Below the pieces are notes generated by a model that saw only the letters and a program-made list of their open reading frames with translations, did not search any database and was not told where the DNA came from. This document shows positions 18,507-27,738 of a DNA stretch of 64,000 nucleotides, piece by piece. This DNA comes from an uncultured Eubacteriales bacterium (GTDB lineage Bacteria; Bacillota; Clostridia; Lachnospirales; Bianqueaceae). Location of the stretch: contig OMYN01000006.1 of assembly GCA_900315265.1 (NCBI GenBank), positions 107,876-171,875 on the forward strand, read 5' to 3'. The position numbers and the translations under genes were made by a program. Within the stretch, counting starts at the first letter, position 1; every line of letters begins with the position of its first letter.

Positions 18507-19727
18507 TTACAATGGCATCTTTTTCCCTGTCATCGTTTCAAAAGTCAGTGCTGCCATGATCTTGCCGCCTTTAGAATTAGGATGAAGACCGTCGCCGACA
18601 TGGCAGTCCGGCATCTGCCGGTCGGGGTGGGCCGGATCGGCCAGTGCCTTACCGAAGTCCATGACCCCGTCGCAGAACCTGCTGCCTTGATCCAGAATAT
18701 ACTGATTCAAATGAAGGCGATCCTGTTCGGATGTTTTGTACCAGTCCGCCCCGTTTTCAATGCCGAAGGGAGTAACCGTTCCGACATAAATGCGGCTTCC
18801 GTGAGCGTGAGCGATGCTGCAGACCTTTCGGATGCCTTCCGCCATATCCTGCCAGGTGTCGGCCTCTTCCGGATGGCCGAACTGGCGCGCATGCATGAGG
18901 TCGTTGACGCAGATGAAGAGGACCACGTCGGTAGGGGTTTCATCGCGGTAAGTATCCGACCCAAAACGCTTTACTCCGGCAGGCCCGAAACCTCTGAAAT
19001 CCTGGTAAGGGATCGGTACGATAGGGCCTCTCAAAAGGCGGTTGCCGCCTATGCCCCGGTTGACTACCGTCACCATGCCGGGAAACTGCTGATAAAAAGC
19101 TTTGGTCAGCCAGCCGGAAAAATAATCAAAGGACGTGATGGAATCGCCGAAGCAGCTGACCGTACGGACAGTGTCCCCTTCTTCTACATCCGCCTGAACT
19201 TCGCAGACCAGATACGAAATGCCCGCTCCCGGCTGAGGAGCCGCCTTCTGAGTCGATTCCTGCCCTGCCTGACCGCCCGCAGACGCGGTCAGCAAAGAAG
19301 CGTCTGAACCGGCTCCGGGCCGGACAAATTCACTGTAAGCCTGAAAACTGAAGGCGCTGTAAGAGTTGCCTATGGTAGTGACCCTCTGCCCCGGCTGATC
19401 GGCAAATTCGATCATGACTTTGAGTTTCTGACCAGGGCGAGTCTCGAAAGCGGCCGGGTCGGACCAAAGCTCTTCTTTGGGGTCAAGGGTAAACTGCCTC
19501 TTGCCGCCCACTGTCAGCTCAGTCAGGAGCGAACCGTCGACCGCATCAGCAAGGGCCAGGCGGCTGACCGACACCGGCTCTGTCCCGTATAGGTTACTGA
19601 CTTTGACCCGCACACGCCTGCCGCTGACATTGTTGGTAAAAACCAGGCTGCGGCGGATACCGGAAACCGGTATCGGTTCAAGAGATTGATCAACGGGCAA
19701 GAAGCCCCAGACAGGGATCCAGCTCAT
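18507..19727 (-). CDS. SGNH/GDSL-type esterase with N-terminal beta domain
   Basis: About the first 180 residues are beta-rich (NNVSGRRVRVKVSNLYGTEPVSVSRLALAD), a carbohydrate-esterase accessory fold. The SGNH catalytic domain follows with block I CFGDSITS, block II GGNRLL, block III CVNDLMH and block V DGLHPNSKGG (catalytic Asp and His). There is no signal peptide, so it is predicted to be cytoplasmic. Such enzymes are often acetyl-esterases for sugars or glycans. A Gly/Ala/Gln-rich linker lies near residue 150. It begins 30 nt after the MFS transporter and is likely its operon partner, suggesting deacetylation of an imported substrate. Confidence 0.88.
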   Translation of the reverse strand: MSWIPVWGFLPVDQSLEPIPVSGIRRSLVFTNNVSGRRVRVKVSNLYGTEPVSVSRLALADAVDGSLLTELTVGGKRQFTLDPKEELWSDPAAFETRPGQKLKVMIEFADQPGQRVTTIGNSYSAFSFQAYSEFVRPGAGSDASLLTASAGGQAGQESTQKAAPQPGAGISYLVCEVQADVEEGDTVRTVSCFGDSITSFDYFSGWLTKAFYQQFPGMVTVVNRGIGGNRLLRGPIVPIPYQDFRGFGPAGVKRFGSDTYRDETPTDVVLFICVNDLMHARQFGHPEEADTWQDMAEGIRKVCSIAHAHGSRIYVGTVTPFGIENGADWYKTSEQDRLHLNQYILDQGSRFCDGVMDFGKALADPAHPDRQMPDCHVGDGLHPNSKGGKIMAALTFETMTGKKMPL

Positions 19728-19757
19728 AATTAGCCTCCTTGTATTCGATAAAGACTA

Positions 19758-20951
19758 TCAGGTGAAGACAGACTTTGTGTTTTTAACTTTGATGAAAAAG
19801 CTCAGGATGACCGCGACGGCCGAAATGCCCGCGTAGATCAGGTACATGGACTGGATGCCCAGGGCCTCGATCAGATGGCCCGAGATCAGCTGCATCAAGC
19901 CCAGGCCGATCGAGTTGGTCATGCTGTAAAAGCCCATGGCAGACGATACACTGTCCTGGCTGACGATCAGGTTGACCATCTTCAGGTTGACCATCATGAT
20001 CAAGGTCGAGCAGATCGATTTAACCACGATCACCACCAGCACCGCCGGCAGAGCCGTCCGGGTAAGACCGTAGACCAGGAACTGACCGACGGCCAGGCAG
20101 CCGTTGAAAATCAAGAGCGTACGGGGAGGGACTTTGTCCATGAACTTGTTGGAAAACAGGACCATGGGGAGTTCCACTAAAGTACCCAGAGAAAGAAAGG
20201 TGCCGATCAATGTCCTGGATACCGACAGCTTTTCCAACAGCAAGGGAACGAAAGAGATACTCCCCTGAGTGCAGCCCTGCAGCAGAAAGATCAACAGAAT
20301 GTAGAGAAGAAAACGGGGATCTTTGAGGAAACGGTACTGCTGGGCCAGGCTGCGTTTTGGTTTCGCCGCCTCATCACCGGCGGAAACATTCTTCCGATCT
20401 TCAGGACCGTCCTGCCTTTTCAGATCGGTGATCATCAAAAAAGCCAGAGCACCGATCAGCTGGCAGGCCGATATCAGACTGAATAAAGTTCGTCCGCTCG
20501 CCTTATCCAGGATCCAGCCGCATACCTGGGCCGATACAGCGTACCCGATCGTACCCCAGATGCGGATCTGGCCGTAACGGTAGCGGCCGGCCCCGGCCAG
20601 CCGTTCCGCCAGCACATTGACGGACGAGATCATGCCCATCATGATGCCGTAGAGGATAAATAAGGCAAAATCATCGGTAAAGATCCCAAAGGTAAACGCC
20701 GCTGCAGCAGCCACAGCCAAAAGGACGGAAGCCAGCCTTTTAGGATGCCGGATCCGGTCGGCTGCCATCCCTGTCAGGGGCAGCAGGGCAATGGCAAACC
20801 AGTTAGAGGCGGACATGATCCGGGACAATTCGGTCGGTGCCTTGCCTATCGAATTCAGATACACACTCATGATCGACGATGCACCCATCCCGAAAAAAAG
20901 GCCCATCCATGCGCAGATATAAACCGGGTAGCTTTCCTTCAAGCGTTTCAT
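19758..20951 (-). CDS. MFS transporter (MFS_1-like, LacY/NupG-type)
   Basis: The 397-residue protein has 12 membrane segments with the MFS_1-like pattern: YPVYICAWMGLFFGMGASSIM at the start, NVLAERLAGAGRYRYGQIRIWGTIGYAVS after helix 4, and a central loop rich in Lys and Asp (KRQDGPEDRKNVSAGDEAAKPKRS) between the halves. Related carriers import sugars or nucleosides with H+. Downstream lies the SGNH esterase, so the substrate may be an acylated sugar. There is no adjacent regulator. Confidence 0.88.
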   Translation of the reverse strand: MKRLKESYPVYICAWMGLFFGMGASSIMSVYLNSIGKAPTELSRIMSASNWFAIALLPLTGMAADRIRHPKRLASVLLAVAAAAAFTFGIFTDDFALFILYGIMMGMISSVNVLAERLAGAGRYRYGQIRIWGTIGYAVSAQVCGWILDKASGRTLFSLISACQLIGALAFLMITDLKRQDGPEDRKNVSAGDEAAKPKRSLAQQYRFLKDPRFLLYILLIFLLQGCTQGSISFVPLLLEKLSVSRTLIGTFLSLGTLVELPMVLFSNKFMDKVPPRTLLIFNGCLAVGQFLVYGLTRTALPAVLVVIVVKSICSTLIMMVNLKMVNLIVSQDSVSSAMGFYSMTNSIGLGLMQLISGHLIEALGIQSMYLIYAGISAVAVILSFFIKVKNTKSVFT

Positions 20952-21061
20952 TCTTTCACCTCATAATAAGAGAGCTTATAGTTTCACCTTACACCTTCGC
21001 CCTTCATTTTACAAGGTTCTTTCCGGAGCGGACTGTTTTTTTACCTCTTTTCAAAAATCTA

Positions 21062-21070
21062 TGGTATAAT
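21062..21070 (+). promoter_or_regulatory. Extended -10 promoter of the PPIase lipoprotein gene
   Basis: TGGTATAAT (21062-21070) is an extended -10 element; a T-rich TTTACC at 21040-21045 is a weak -35. The gene starts about 40 nt downstream. Confidence 0.6.
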
Positions 21071-21108
21071 GATTCGTCGGTTCACTATTACAGTAGGAGG
21101 ATACCTCA

Positions 21109-22290
21109 TTGAAAAAAGTACTTGCTGCCCTTCTGGCAGTTTCCCTCGTTCTTTCGCTGACCGCCTGCTCTTCGTCCGCGTCCAAGGCGGAATCATCGGA
21201 AGATTCCGCATCATCCCTTGTATCCGCTTCCGAATCTTCGGTCCCTGAAGCAGCTCAGCCCGTAACATCGGACGAAAGTTCCGCGGCTTCCTCAGACGAC
21301 ATTCCCGTATTCAGTTCGGTCATCGACGATAACGGTTACTTTACCGGCATCACTGCAAGCGACATCGCAACCATTCCCGATTACAAGGGTATAGCCATCC
21401 CGGCGGAAAACCACCAGGTGTCGGATGAAGAAGTTCAGACAAAGATCGACTCCATCTTATCGAACTACAAAACAGAGACCCAGGTCAAAGACCGGGCTGT
21501 CAAAGACGGTGATACCGTCAATATCGATTACGTTGGGACCATCGACGGCCAGGAGTTCCAGGGAGGAAACACCAACGGCCAGGGTACTCAGGTCACCATC
21601 GGTACTACCAAATATATCGACGATTTCCTGGACCAGCTGATCGGCCATAAACCGGGCGAGACTTTTGACGTCAACGTTACTTTTCCCGATGACTACGGCC
21701 AGGAGAACCTGAACGGTAAAGACGCAGTTTTCAAAACGACCATCAACTATATCGTAGAGGAATCTGTTCCGGAACTGACCGACGAATTCGTCACTTCCAA
21801 TCTGACCGGCTACAGCGACGCTCAGGACGTGATCGATAAGACCCGCCAGGATCTGGTATATCAGAAAGAGCAAACCTACATTCAGGACTATCTGATGCAG
21901 AACAGTACTTTCAAAGACATTCCCCAGAGCCTTTACGATTACCAGAACGACTGCATCACCACTTTCTACTCTGCTTACGCTTCCGCCTACGGTATGTCGC
22001 TGGATCAATTCGTTCAGAGCTACGTCGGCGCGGATTCCATGAAAGCCTATCTGGATTCGGTACAGGATCAGAACGATACAGCCATCAAAACGGCCCTGAT
22101 CTATCAGGCGATCGCCGAAAAAGAAGGCATCAAATCAACGGAACAGGACGTTGTCGATTATCTGACGAAAGAAGTCAAAAATGATGATGTAGACACATAT
22201 ACTTCCCAGTACGGTATGCCCTATCTGAAACAGGTGGTACTTGACTGGACAGCTTTTCATGTGATCGTCGATAACGCAAAACTGCAATAA
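21109..22290 (+). CDS. Lipoprotein with trigger-factor-like FKBP domain (peptidyl-prolyl isomerase)
   Basis: The start is a TTG (21109) with AGGAGG 8 nt upstream. The signal peptide ends in the lipobox LTAC, so the protein is lipid-anchored outside the membrane. A Ser/Ala/Glu-rich linker (residues 22-65) is followed by an FKBP domain of the trigger-factor type (VKDGDTVNIDYVGTIDGQEFQGG...GHKPGETFDVNVTFPDDYGQENLNGKDAVFKTTINYI, about residues 127-220). A helical C-terminal region (residues 225-393) resembles the trigger factor C-terminal chaperone domain. The ribosome-binding N-domain is absent. It probably folds exported proteins at the cell surface, in the role PrsA has in other Gram-positives. 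Confidence 0.87.
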   Translation: MKKVLAALLAVSLVLSLTACSSSASKAESSEDSASSLVSASESSVPEAAQPVTSDESSAASSDDIPVFSSVIDDNGYFTGITASDIATIPDYKGIAIPAENHQVSDEEVQTKIDSILSNYKTETQVKDRAVKDGDTVNIDYVGTIDGQEFQGGNTNGQGTQVTIGTTKYIDDFLDQLIGHKPGETFDVNVTFPDDYGQENLNGKDAVFKTTINYIVEESVPELTDEFVTSNLTGYSDAQDVIDKTRQDLVYQKEQTYIQDYLMQNSTFKDIPQSLYDYQNDCITTFYSAYASAYGMSLDQFVQSYVGADSMKAYLDSVQDQNDTAIKTALIYQAIAEKEGIKSTEQDVVDYLTKEVKNDDVDTYTSQYGMPYLKQVVLDWTAFHVIVDNAKLQ

Positions 22291-22340
22291 AGTGTCCACG
22301 GCCCTGCCCGGCCGCAGGACCACGTGATCCAAATAAGCTA

Positions 22341-22380
22341 AAAAATCCCTCTGTTCCTATACCGGGACAGAGGGATTTTT
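22341..22380. terminator. Bidirectional terminator
   Basis: A 14-bp stem (AAAAATCCCTCTGT at 22341-22354 with its complement at 22367-22380) with T-runs on both strands, between convergent genes. Confidence 0.9.
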
Positions 22381-22420
22381 ATATACGGACTATACACATC
22401 GAACTATTTTCTGTTGTACC

Positions 22421-23140
22421 TTAATCAGCTGCACCGGCTGCCGCATCCGGCTTTTGCAGATCGGGCCACCATTTCCGGAAAACACCCGCGATGACCGAGC
22501 AGACAGGGCCCAGCAGAAGACCCATAAGGATGGTCGCCACGTAAAAGCCCCGCATCAGGATCATACCCAGAATGATAAAAGCAAAGTCCCATGCCATTCG
22601 GATAAGGAAGTGGGGGATCCTGGTCTTGGATAAGCCGTCCATAAAGATCAGAGGCAGGCTGTCATAAGGCGAGGTACCCATGTCCGCGTTCACATACAGG
22701 GCAATGCCCAGAACAAACCCGATAAGACCGATGGTGAAGATCCCGATCCGGCTGGGCAGATAGGTAAAAGCGGAAGCCGGCAGGATCCTTCCCCACAGCC
22801 AGCGGAAAAAGTCACTGATGTAGCCGACCAGGACCATGTTAGCGACCGAACCGACGTTGATGCGGCGCGGCTGGGTCAGCAGCACGGGCAGCAGCATGAT
22901 CAGGTTGCCCAAAAGTTCTACCGTACCGAACATGATATGCGTCTTCTGCGACAAGCCCAGACAGGCCAGTCCGTAAGGATCCGCCCCGAAGTCACTGAGG
23001 ATCAGTAAAGCCAGGTTGAAACCGGTCAGAAAAACGCCGACGATCATGATCAAAAAACGCTGTTTGAAATGTCTGTTAAAGCCGATCCAATCCTTAACAG
23101 CGGAAGAAAGGGACCGGCTTTTTGTAGAGCCTGAAGACAT
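22421..23140 (-). CDS. YczE/YyaS/YitT-type integral membrane protein
   Basis: The 239-residue protein has five to six membrane segments. The pattern LTGFNLALLILSDFGADPYGLACLGLS...GTVELLGNLIML and NADMGTSPYDSLPLIF is typical of the YczE/YitT group (unknown function). A similar protein is encoded at 42410-43057 (shared GxDP...G and MGTSPYD/LGVSVYD-type segments). It starts 2 nt after the Gfo/Idh/MocA gene and is translationally coupled to it. The substrate, if it transports one, is unknown. Confidence 0.8.
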   Translation of the reverse strand: MSSGSTKSRSLSSAVKDWIGFNRHFKQRFLIMIVGVFLTGFNLALLILSDFGADPYGLACLGLSQKTHIMFGTVELLGNLIMLLPVLLTQPRRINVGSVANMVLVGYISDFFRWLWGRILPASAFTYLPSRIGIFTIGLIGFVLGIALYVNADMGTSPYDSLPLIFMDGLSKTRIPHFLIRMAWDFAFIILGMILMRGFYVATILMGLLLGPVCSVIAGVFRKWWPDLQKPDAAAGAAD

Positions 23141-23142
23141 GA

Positions 23143-24189
23143 TCAGAAGTAAACCACCTTATTGTTGTTCGCGGATTCAAAGATCGCTTCCATCAATTTC
23201 ATGACCTGACGCTGCTGATCGTGGGTAACGATCTGGGTCGCTTCTCCGTTCAAAGTAGCGGCAATGTTACGGTAATAGTCATGAATATCCGAAGGGATAC
23301 GAGGCAGAGGAAGCTCCGAAATGGTATCGGGCGTACGAGGGGCCATGGTTTTGGTAAGGCCGGCCGCGGTAATAATGGGCACCGCGTCGTGCTTCTCATC
23401 GCTTTTTGCTACCACGATCTTGCCGTTGCAGGCAAAATCGGTAACTTCAGCAGTGCCGTTGATGCCTTCTACATACCAGCGGGGCAGATTGATAAAGTTG
23501 CTGGTGCCGACTTCAACGACAAAATCGATCCCGTTTGCAAAAGTAAACAGGGACGTAAAGCCGTCATCCACCTCTTCGTTGGTCACATAGGTAAGACGGG
23601 CGTAGCAGGAAACTGGCATCTGACCCATCATCATATTCATCTGATCCAGCAGATGAACGCCCCAGTCCAGTACCATGCCGCCGCCTGCCTCTTTGGTATT
23701 ACGCCAGTCGCCCGGGATCCCCCGGCTGCCGTGAACACGGGAGGAAATGCGGAAGACGCGTCCAAGGGTCTTGTCTGCAAGGATCTTTTTCACGATGCGG
23801 AAATCTTCATCCCAGCGGCGGTTCTGATGGACGGTAAACATGACGCCGTATTTTTTGGAAGCGGCGATCATTTCCTCCAGATCCGCGGACCCTAAGGTCA
23901 CCGGCTTTTCGGAAATGACATTTTTACCGGCTGCCATTGCCTGGATGGCAATAGGTTTGTGCTGATCATTGGGGATGGCCAGAGTAAGTACGTCAACGGT
24001 GGGATCGTCCAGCACTTCCTGAAAACTCTTGTAAGCGTGGATACCCTTGGCTTCGGCCGCTGCATTGCGTTCCGGCTTGATATCATAGACGCCGGCCAGA
24101 TGGACTTCCGGTATTTCCTGAAGGCGCTGGGTATGCCAGCCTCCCATACCGCCGTAGCCGATCACAACTACGTTAATGATTCTGCTCAT
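23143..24189 (-). CDS. Gfo/Idh/MocA-family oxidoreductase
   Basis: The N-terminal Rossmann domain has VVVIGYGGMGGWHTQRL and the catalytic-region motif ISEKPVTL; the C-terminal domain has WDEDFRIVK, GDWRNTKEAGGGMVLDWGVHLLDQMNMMMG, with the Asp/His pair of the family. These enzymes oxidise sugars or cyclitols with NAD(P). ATG 24189 is chosen for its AGGAGG site 9 nt upstream. Downstream is the YczE-type membrane protein. The sugar substrate is not evident from the sequence. Confidence 0.92.
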   Translation of the reverse strand: MSRIINVVVIGYGGMGGWHTQRLQEIPEVHLAGVYDIKPERNAAAEAKGIHAYKSFQEVLDDPTVDVLTLAIPNDQHKPIAIQAMAAGKNVISEKPVTLGSADLEEMIAASKKYGVMFTVHQNRRWDEDFRIVKKILADKTLGRVFRISSRVHGSRGIPGDWRNTKEAGGGMVLDWGVHLLDQMNMMMGQMPVSCYARLTYVTNEEVDDGFTSLFTFANGIDFVVEVGTSNFINLPRWYVEGINGTAEVTDFACNGKIVVAKSDEKHDAVPIITAAGLTKTMAPRTPDTISELPLPRIPSDIHDYYRNIAATLNGEATQIVTHDQQRQVMKLMEAIFESANNNKVVYF

Positions 24190-24306
24190 AAGGATAACCT
24201 CCTGATATAAAGTCATGACAGACAGCCTGTCACGGATTTCGATCACAGAACCAGCTTGCAATGATTATAGCAAAAAAACAGGACATATCACAACGGATTT
24301 ACGATT

Positions 24307-27300
24307 TTACAATAGTCCCTTCCTGTATTTAAGCTGCCATCTCTTCCGCCTTGAACAGGTCGAAGAAGCCCGCTCGGCCGTTTTACGATAAGCATCCAGG
24401 AAAAACTCCCGGCTGCGGACAAAGGCAGGGTCTTCTTCCCGTCCACGCTTTTGCGGTCCAAAGGCAGCCTTTAGTGCAAGGCTTTGCAGCCGACTGCCAT
24501 CATCAGGGGAGATGGAAGGCACGGCCTCGTGAAGTCTGTCGGCAAAATCGACTTCATTTCCCGTCGCCCCCTGCCAAAGGCCGCTTTGATCCAGAAGGGT
24601 CAAAAGACGCGCGAACAAGGCGTCAAGGGGCATGCTGCCGAGCTGATCCAGCTTTTGATGTCGACGGTAGCTGATGAAAACAGGGCTCATCAGCAGGGCG
24701 TAAAGAAACAGACTTAGCAGATAGACCCAGAAACTCCTGGAAATATGGCTTACATAAAGGGTAGGCAGCTGACCCGCGCTCTGGGCAGCTTCGATGACCG
24801 GAGCCTTATAGCCGGCCTCCAGGGAGGGAATGGTCATGGCGACCGGCCCGCCTGCAGACTGCTTTGCCAGGGCGGCCGGCAGCTGAGTGGAAAGACCGCT
24901 GATACCGGGCGTTGTGTCAAAGGGCGTCCAGCCATAACCGTCGATATAGATCTCGCACCAGGCATGAGCATTGAAATCCGTCAGGACTGCCTGATAGGTC
25001 CCGTCCTCCTGGGGGATAAACGCCGAAACGGGGGCAAAGTAACCCGTCGCATAACGGGCCGGCACCCCATACAGGCGGAATAAAAGGACGGTAGTCAAAG
25101 CATATTGCTCGCAGTAACCCTCTTTACTGGTAAAAAGAAAGTATTCGGCCGGATCCTGGCCTCTGGGGCACAGGCCGGGCGTCAGCGAATAACTGGTCCC
25201 CTTCTGCACGGTCGACTTAACAAAAGACGCGATATCCGTCAGAGAGGTCTTAGGATTCTTCTCCACTAATTCCCTCAGGCGGGGCACTGCTCCTTCCGGC
25301 ACCTGCGTGCAGGTATCTTGGATCACGTCTTTATAGGCGTTTACATAATCCACATAAACGCGGCCGAACATGGTGCGGCTGACCCGATCCATGTCCACCT
25401 GCATATCTTTTTCCTCGTAAAACAGATACAGATACCCGTCACTCCGGTCTTCATCATCCGTTTCCCCTTGGAAAATAGGTTTACCCGGCGACCGGTCCTC
25501 GCTGCGGTAGGGACTGTAAGCATTGGTATAGGCTCCCTTGAACTGGCGCACCTTCAGCGCCATGACGGGGTCGTCCAATCCTTTGACACGGATGGTCTGC
25601 CGGTTCAGCCGAAAATCCAGTTCGTTATACATGATCCGGCTCTGGACCTGGTTAAGGCTGATTTTTTTACGGACTTTATTTAATACAGTCGAAAGATCCA
25701 CCCCTTCCCAGAGGCCGTCGGAGTAGGTCTCGCCCACAAAGCCTTTCAGATACACCACTTCGGTCGGAGCCTGATCCAGTTCTACCTGGATCTGAGGGGT
25801 ATTGGTAATATAACGGTTGCCCCGGCTGACCCTGGTCGAATAGACAGGGTCCAGATCTTTACCGGTCAGATGCAGAACGGTCCGGTTGTAGGTATTTTCG
25901 GTCTGATAGACCCCCTTTGTCACCGGAGCCATCAAAGGAGTCGTCAATAACAAGGCCAGCAGGCAGGCAGATACGGATAAAACCATCTGACGAGCCCCTG
26001 CTCTTTTAGAGATCAGATTCCTTTCCGGACGGAAGGATCCCGCTGACCGGGCTGCCAGCAGGAAAAACCAGGATACGGCCAGCAGACAAAGGGGCGGGAA
26101 GGAAAAACGGATACCCGCAGCAGCCGAAAACAAAGCCGCGCAATAGGTCAGGGCAATGGGCACGATAGGGATCTGCCAGGCTAAAATAAAGGCATATAAA
26201 AACCAAGGCAGGATAAAACTCATCATAAGGGGCACATAGAAGATAGAGGATACCTGACTTCCCGCCCGGCCGGATAATGCCTGTGTCAGGGCCATCAGCT
26301 CATCAGTCAAAAGGCTGCCCCTTTCCGTCCTTCCGGCCATCCCTGCGGCGGCTAGCCCGCCGAGAGCAAGAGCCGTAAGGATCCCGGCACCGATCAGAAA
26401 ACGGCCCTTCCTCTCCTGTTTTTCAAAATGCAGATACCATAAGGTCCCTGTCAGCAGCAGGCTGATCAGGATGGGGGCCGCCAGGCTGACTTTTATAGAG
26501 GGGACCTGCCCAGCCATCAGCCAGAAGGAAAGGATAAACAGACATAAAGATAAAAGGACTGCAATGATTCCTTCTTTCTTCCCTCTTTGATCCTGTCCGG
26601 TGCCTTCCCTTGCCTCTTCCATCACCATGGGCAGGCTGGAACGGAAACGGTCGGGATGTAAGACCTTTTCTATCTGTTCGAACTTTTTCCCCTTGTCCGG
26701 CAGATTTGTGTCAAAAGCAATCTTGTACCCGTCCGGCAGGGTCAGCACCGCTTCCGAAGATAATACATATACCTTTCCGCTCAGGCTGTCCGACAAATTT
26801 CTCACCATCTCAAGGGTCTTGAAATCGTTGTTCAGATCGGACCGGTACAGTTCTTTAATGATGCGGTCAAGAGCAGCCTCTGAGTCGCAGGCAGCTTTCC
26901 TCTGCCGGTGAACGGTGTCATCATACCAGAAGACATCGACCGGTCCGCCCTGATCGACAAAAGCCCTCGCCACATTATATAAGGCCGTATAAAAAGCATC
27001 CCTTTTCCGGCCGCCCGACCGGTAAAAAGAGGCGGTATCCAGGATCAGGCAGGACAGTTCCTTCTGCTCTTCGCCGTATTCCTTGACCTGAAGGGTCTCA
27101 CTCCTGGCACTCAGGTTCCAATGGATGGCTCTTAGAAGATCGCCCTCCTGATAAGGGCGGATCTGGCGGATCTGGCCGTGGGAGGCTTTGAGGGAGGAAA
27201 GAGCCCCCGCATCACCGTTCTGATCGGTCTGAGAGGCAAGGGCCGAGTATGACGCTCTTTCTCTTAAAGGCAGAAAGGAACAGGAAATCGTCTTTTTCAG

Positions 27301-27738
27301 CGGCTTTGCCAAAAAGAAAAGTCCCAGAGGATCCGTGATACGGAACGCCTTGGCATATAATTGGGCCCTGCCGGAATAGGGAGCCCGGACCCTCAGGTAA
27401 AGAGTGTTTTGACCCGGCGCCGCCAGTCCGCATACCTTCTGTTTATGGTTTTTAGGGTCTCTGAAATAACCCAGCCTCAGAGTCAGCTCTACCCGGACCG
27501 TGCTTTTGCTCTTGTTGTCGATGACGACCGGAACAAGTGCCGTCTCATCTTTACGAACGGCCAGGTCTGTCTGAGGTAGCCGGGCCGTCACTTTTCTGCC
27601 CTCAAGAAGCACGCGGATCCATTGCAGCAGGGCAAAAAGAAGCATAAACAGAGCTAGAAAAAAGAGGACCGGATAGCGCCACATAGCCGCTGCCCAGATG
27701 ACAGCCAGACAGGCGGCAAGATAGCAGAAGCGTCTCAT
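24307..27738 (-). CDS. Fused DUF58 and transglutaminase-like membrane protein (1143 aa)
   Basis: The N-terminal part (residues 1-370) is a DUF58 protein: two membrane helices, then a VWA-like domain containing GDLLRAIHWNLSARSETLQVKEYG. Several membrane helices follow (about residues 400-600). A large extracellular region contains the transglutaminase-like core with GYCEQYA (catalytic Cys), AHAWCEIYIDGYGW (His) and FDTTPG (Asp), and a final membrane helix precedes a short cytoplasmic tail. DUF58 and TgpA-type transglutaminase proteins are normally two neighbouring genes; here they are one frame. The gene overlaps moxR by 4 nt. Its role is probably envelope or protein cross-linking under the MoxR chaperone. 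Confidence 0.9.
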   Translation of the reverse strand: MRRFCYLAACLAVIWAAAMWRYPVLFFLALFMLLFALLQWIRVLLEGRKVTARLPQTDLAVRKDETALVPVVIDNKSKSTVRVELTLRLGYFRDPKNHKQKVCGLAAPGQNTLYLRVRAPYSGRAQLYAKAFRITDPLGLFFLAKPLKKTISCSFLPLRERASYSALASQTDQNGDAGALSSLKASHGQIRQIRPYQEGDLLRAIHWNLSARSETLQVKEYGEEQKELSCLILDTASFYRSGGRKRDAFYTALYNVARAFVDQGGPVDVFWYDDTVHRQRKAACDSEAALDRIIKELYRSDLNNDFKTLEMVRNLSDSLSGKVYVLSSEAVLTLPDGYKIAFDTNLPDKGKKFEQIEKVLHPDRFRSSLPMVMEEAREGTGQDQRGKKEGIIAVLLSLCLFILSFWLMAGQVPSIKVSLAAPILISLLLTGTLWYLHFEKQERKGRFLIGAGILTALALGGLAAAGMAGRTERGSLLTDELMALTQALSGRAGSQVSSIFYVPLMMSFILPWFLYAFILAWQIPIVPIALTYCAALFSAAAGIRFSFPPLCLLAVSWFFLLAARSAGSFRPERNLISKRAGARQMVLSVSACLLALLLTTPLMAPVTKGVYQTENTYNRTVLHLTGKDLDPVYSTRVSRGNRYITNTPQIQVELDQAPTEVVYLKGFVGETYSDGLWEGVDLSTVLNKVRKKISLNQVQSRIMYNELDFRLNRQTIRVKGLDDPVMALKVRQFKGAYTNAYSPYRSEDRSPGKPIFQGETDDEDRSDGYLYLFYEEKDMQVDMDRVSRTMFGRVYVDYVNAYKDVIQDTCTQVPEGAVPRLRELVEKNPKTSLTDIASFVKSTVQKGTSYSLTPGLCPRGQDPAEYFLFTSKEGYCEQYALTTVLLFRLYGVPARYATGYFAPVSAFIPQEDGTYQAVLTDFNAHAWCEIYIDGYGWTPFDTTPGISGLSTQLPAALAKQSAGGPVAMTIPSLEAGYKAPVIEAAQSAGQLPTLYVSHISRSFWVYLLSLFLYALLMSPVFISYRRHQKLDQLGSMPLDALFARLLTLLDQSGLWQGATGNEVDFADRLHEAVPSISPDDGSRLQSLALKAAFGPQKRGREEDPAFVRSREFFLDAYRKTAERASSTCSRRKRWQLKYRKGLL

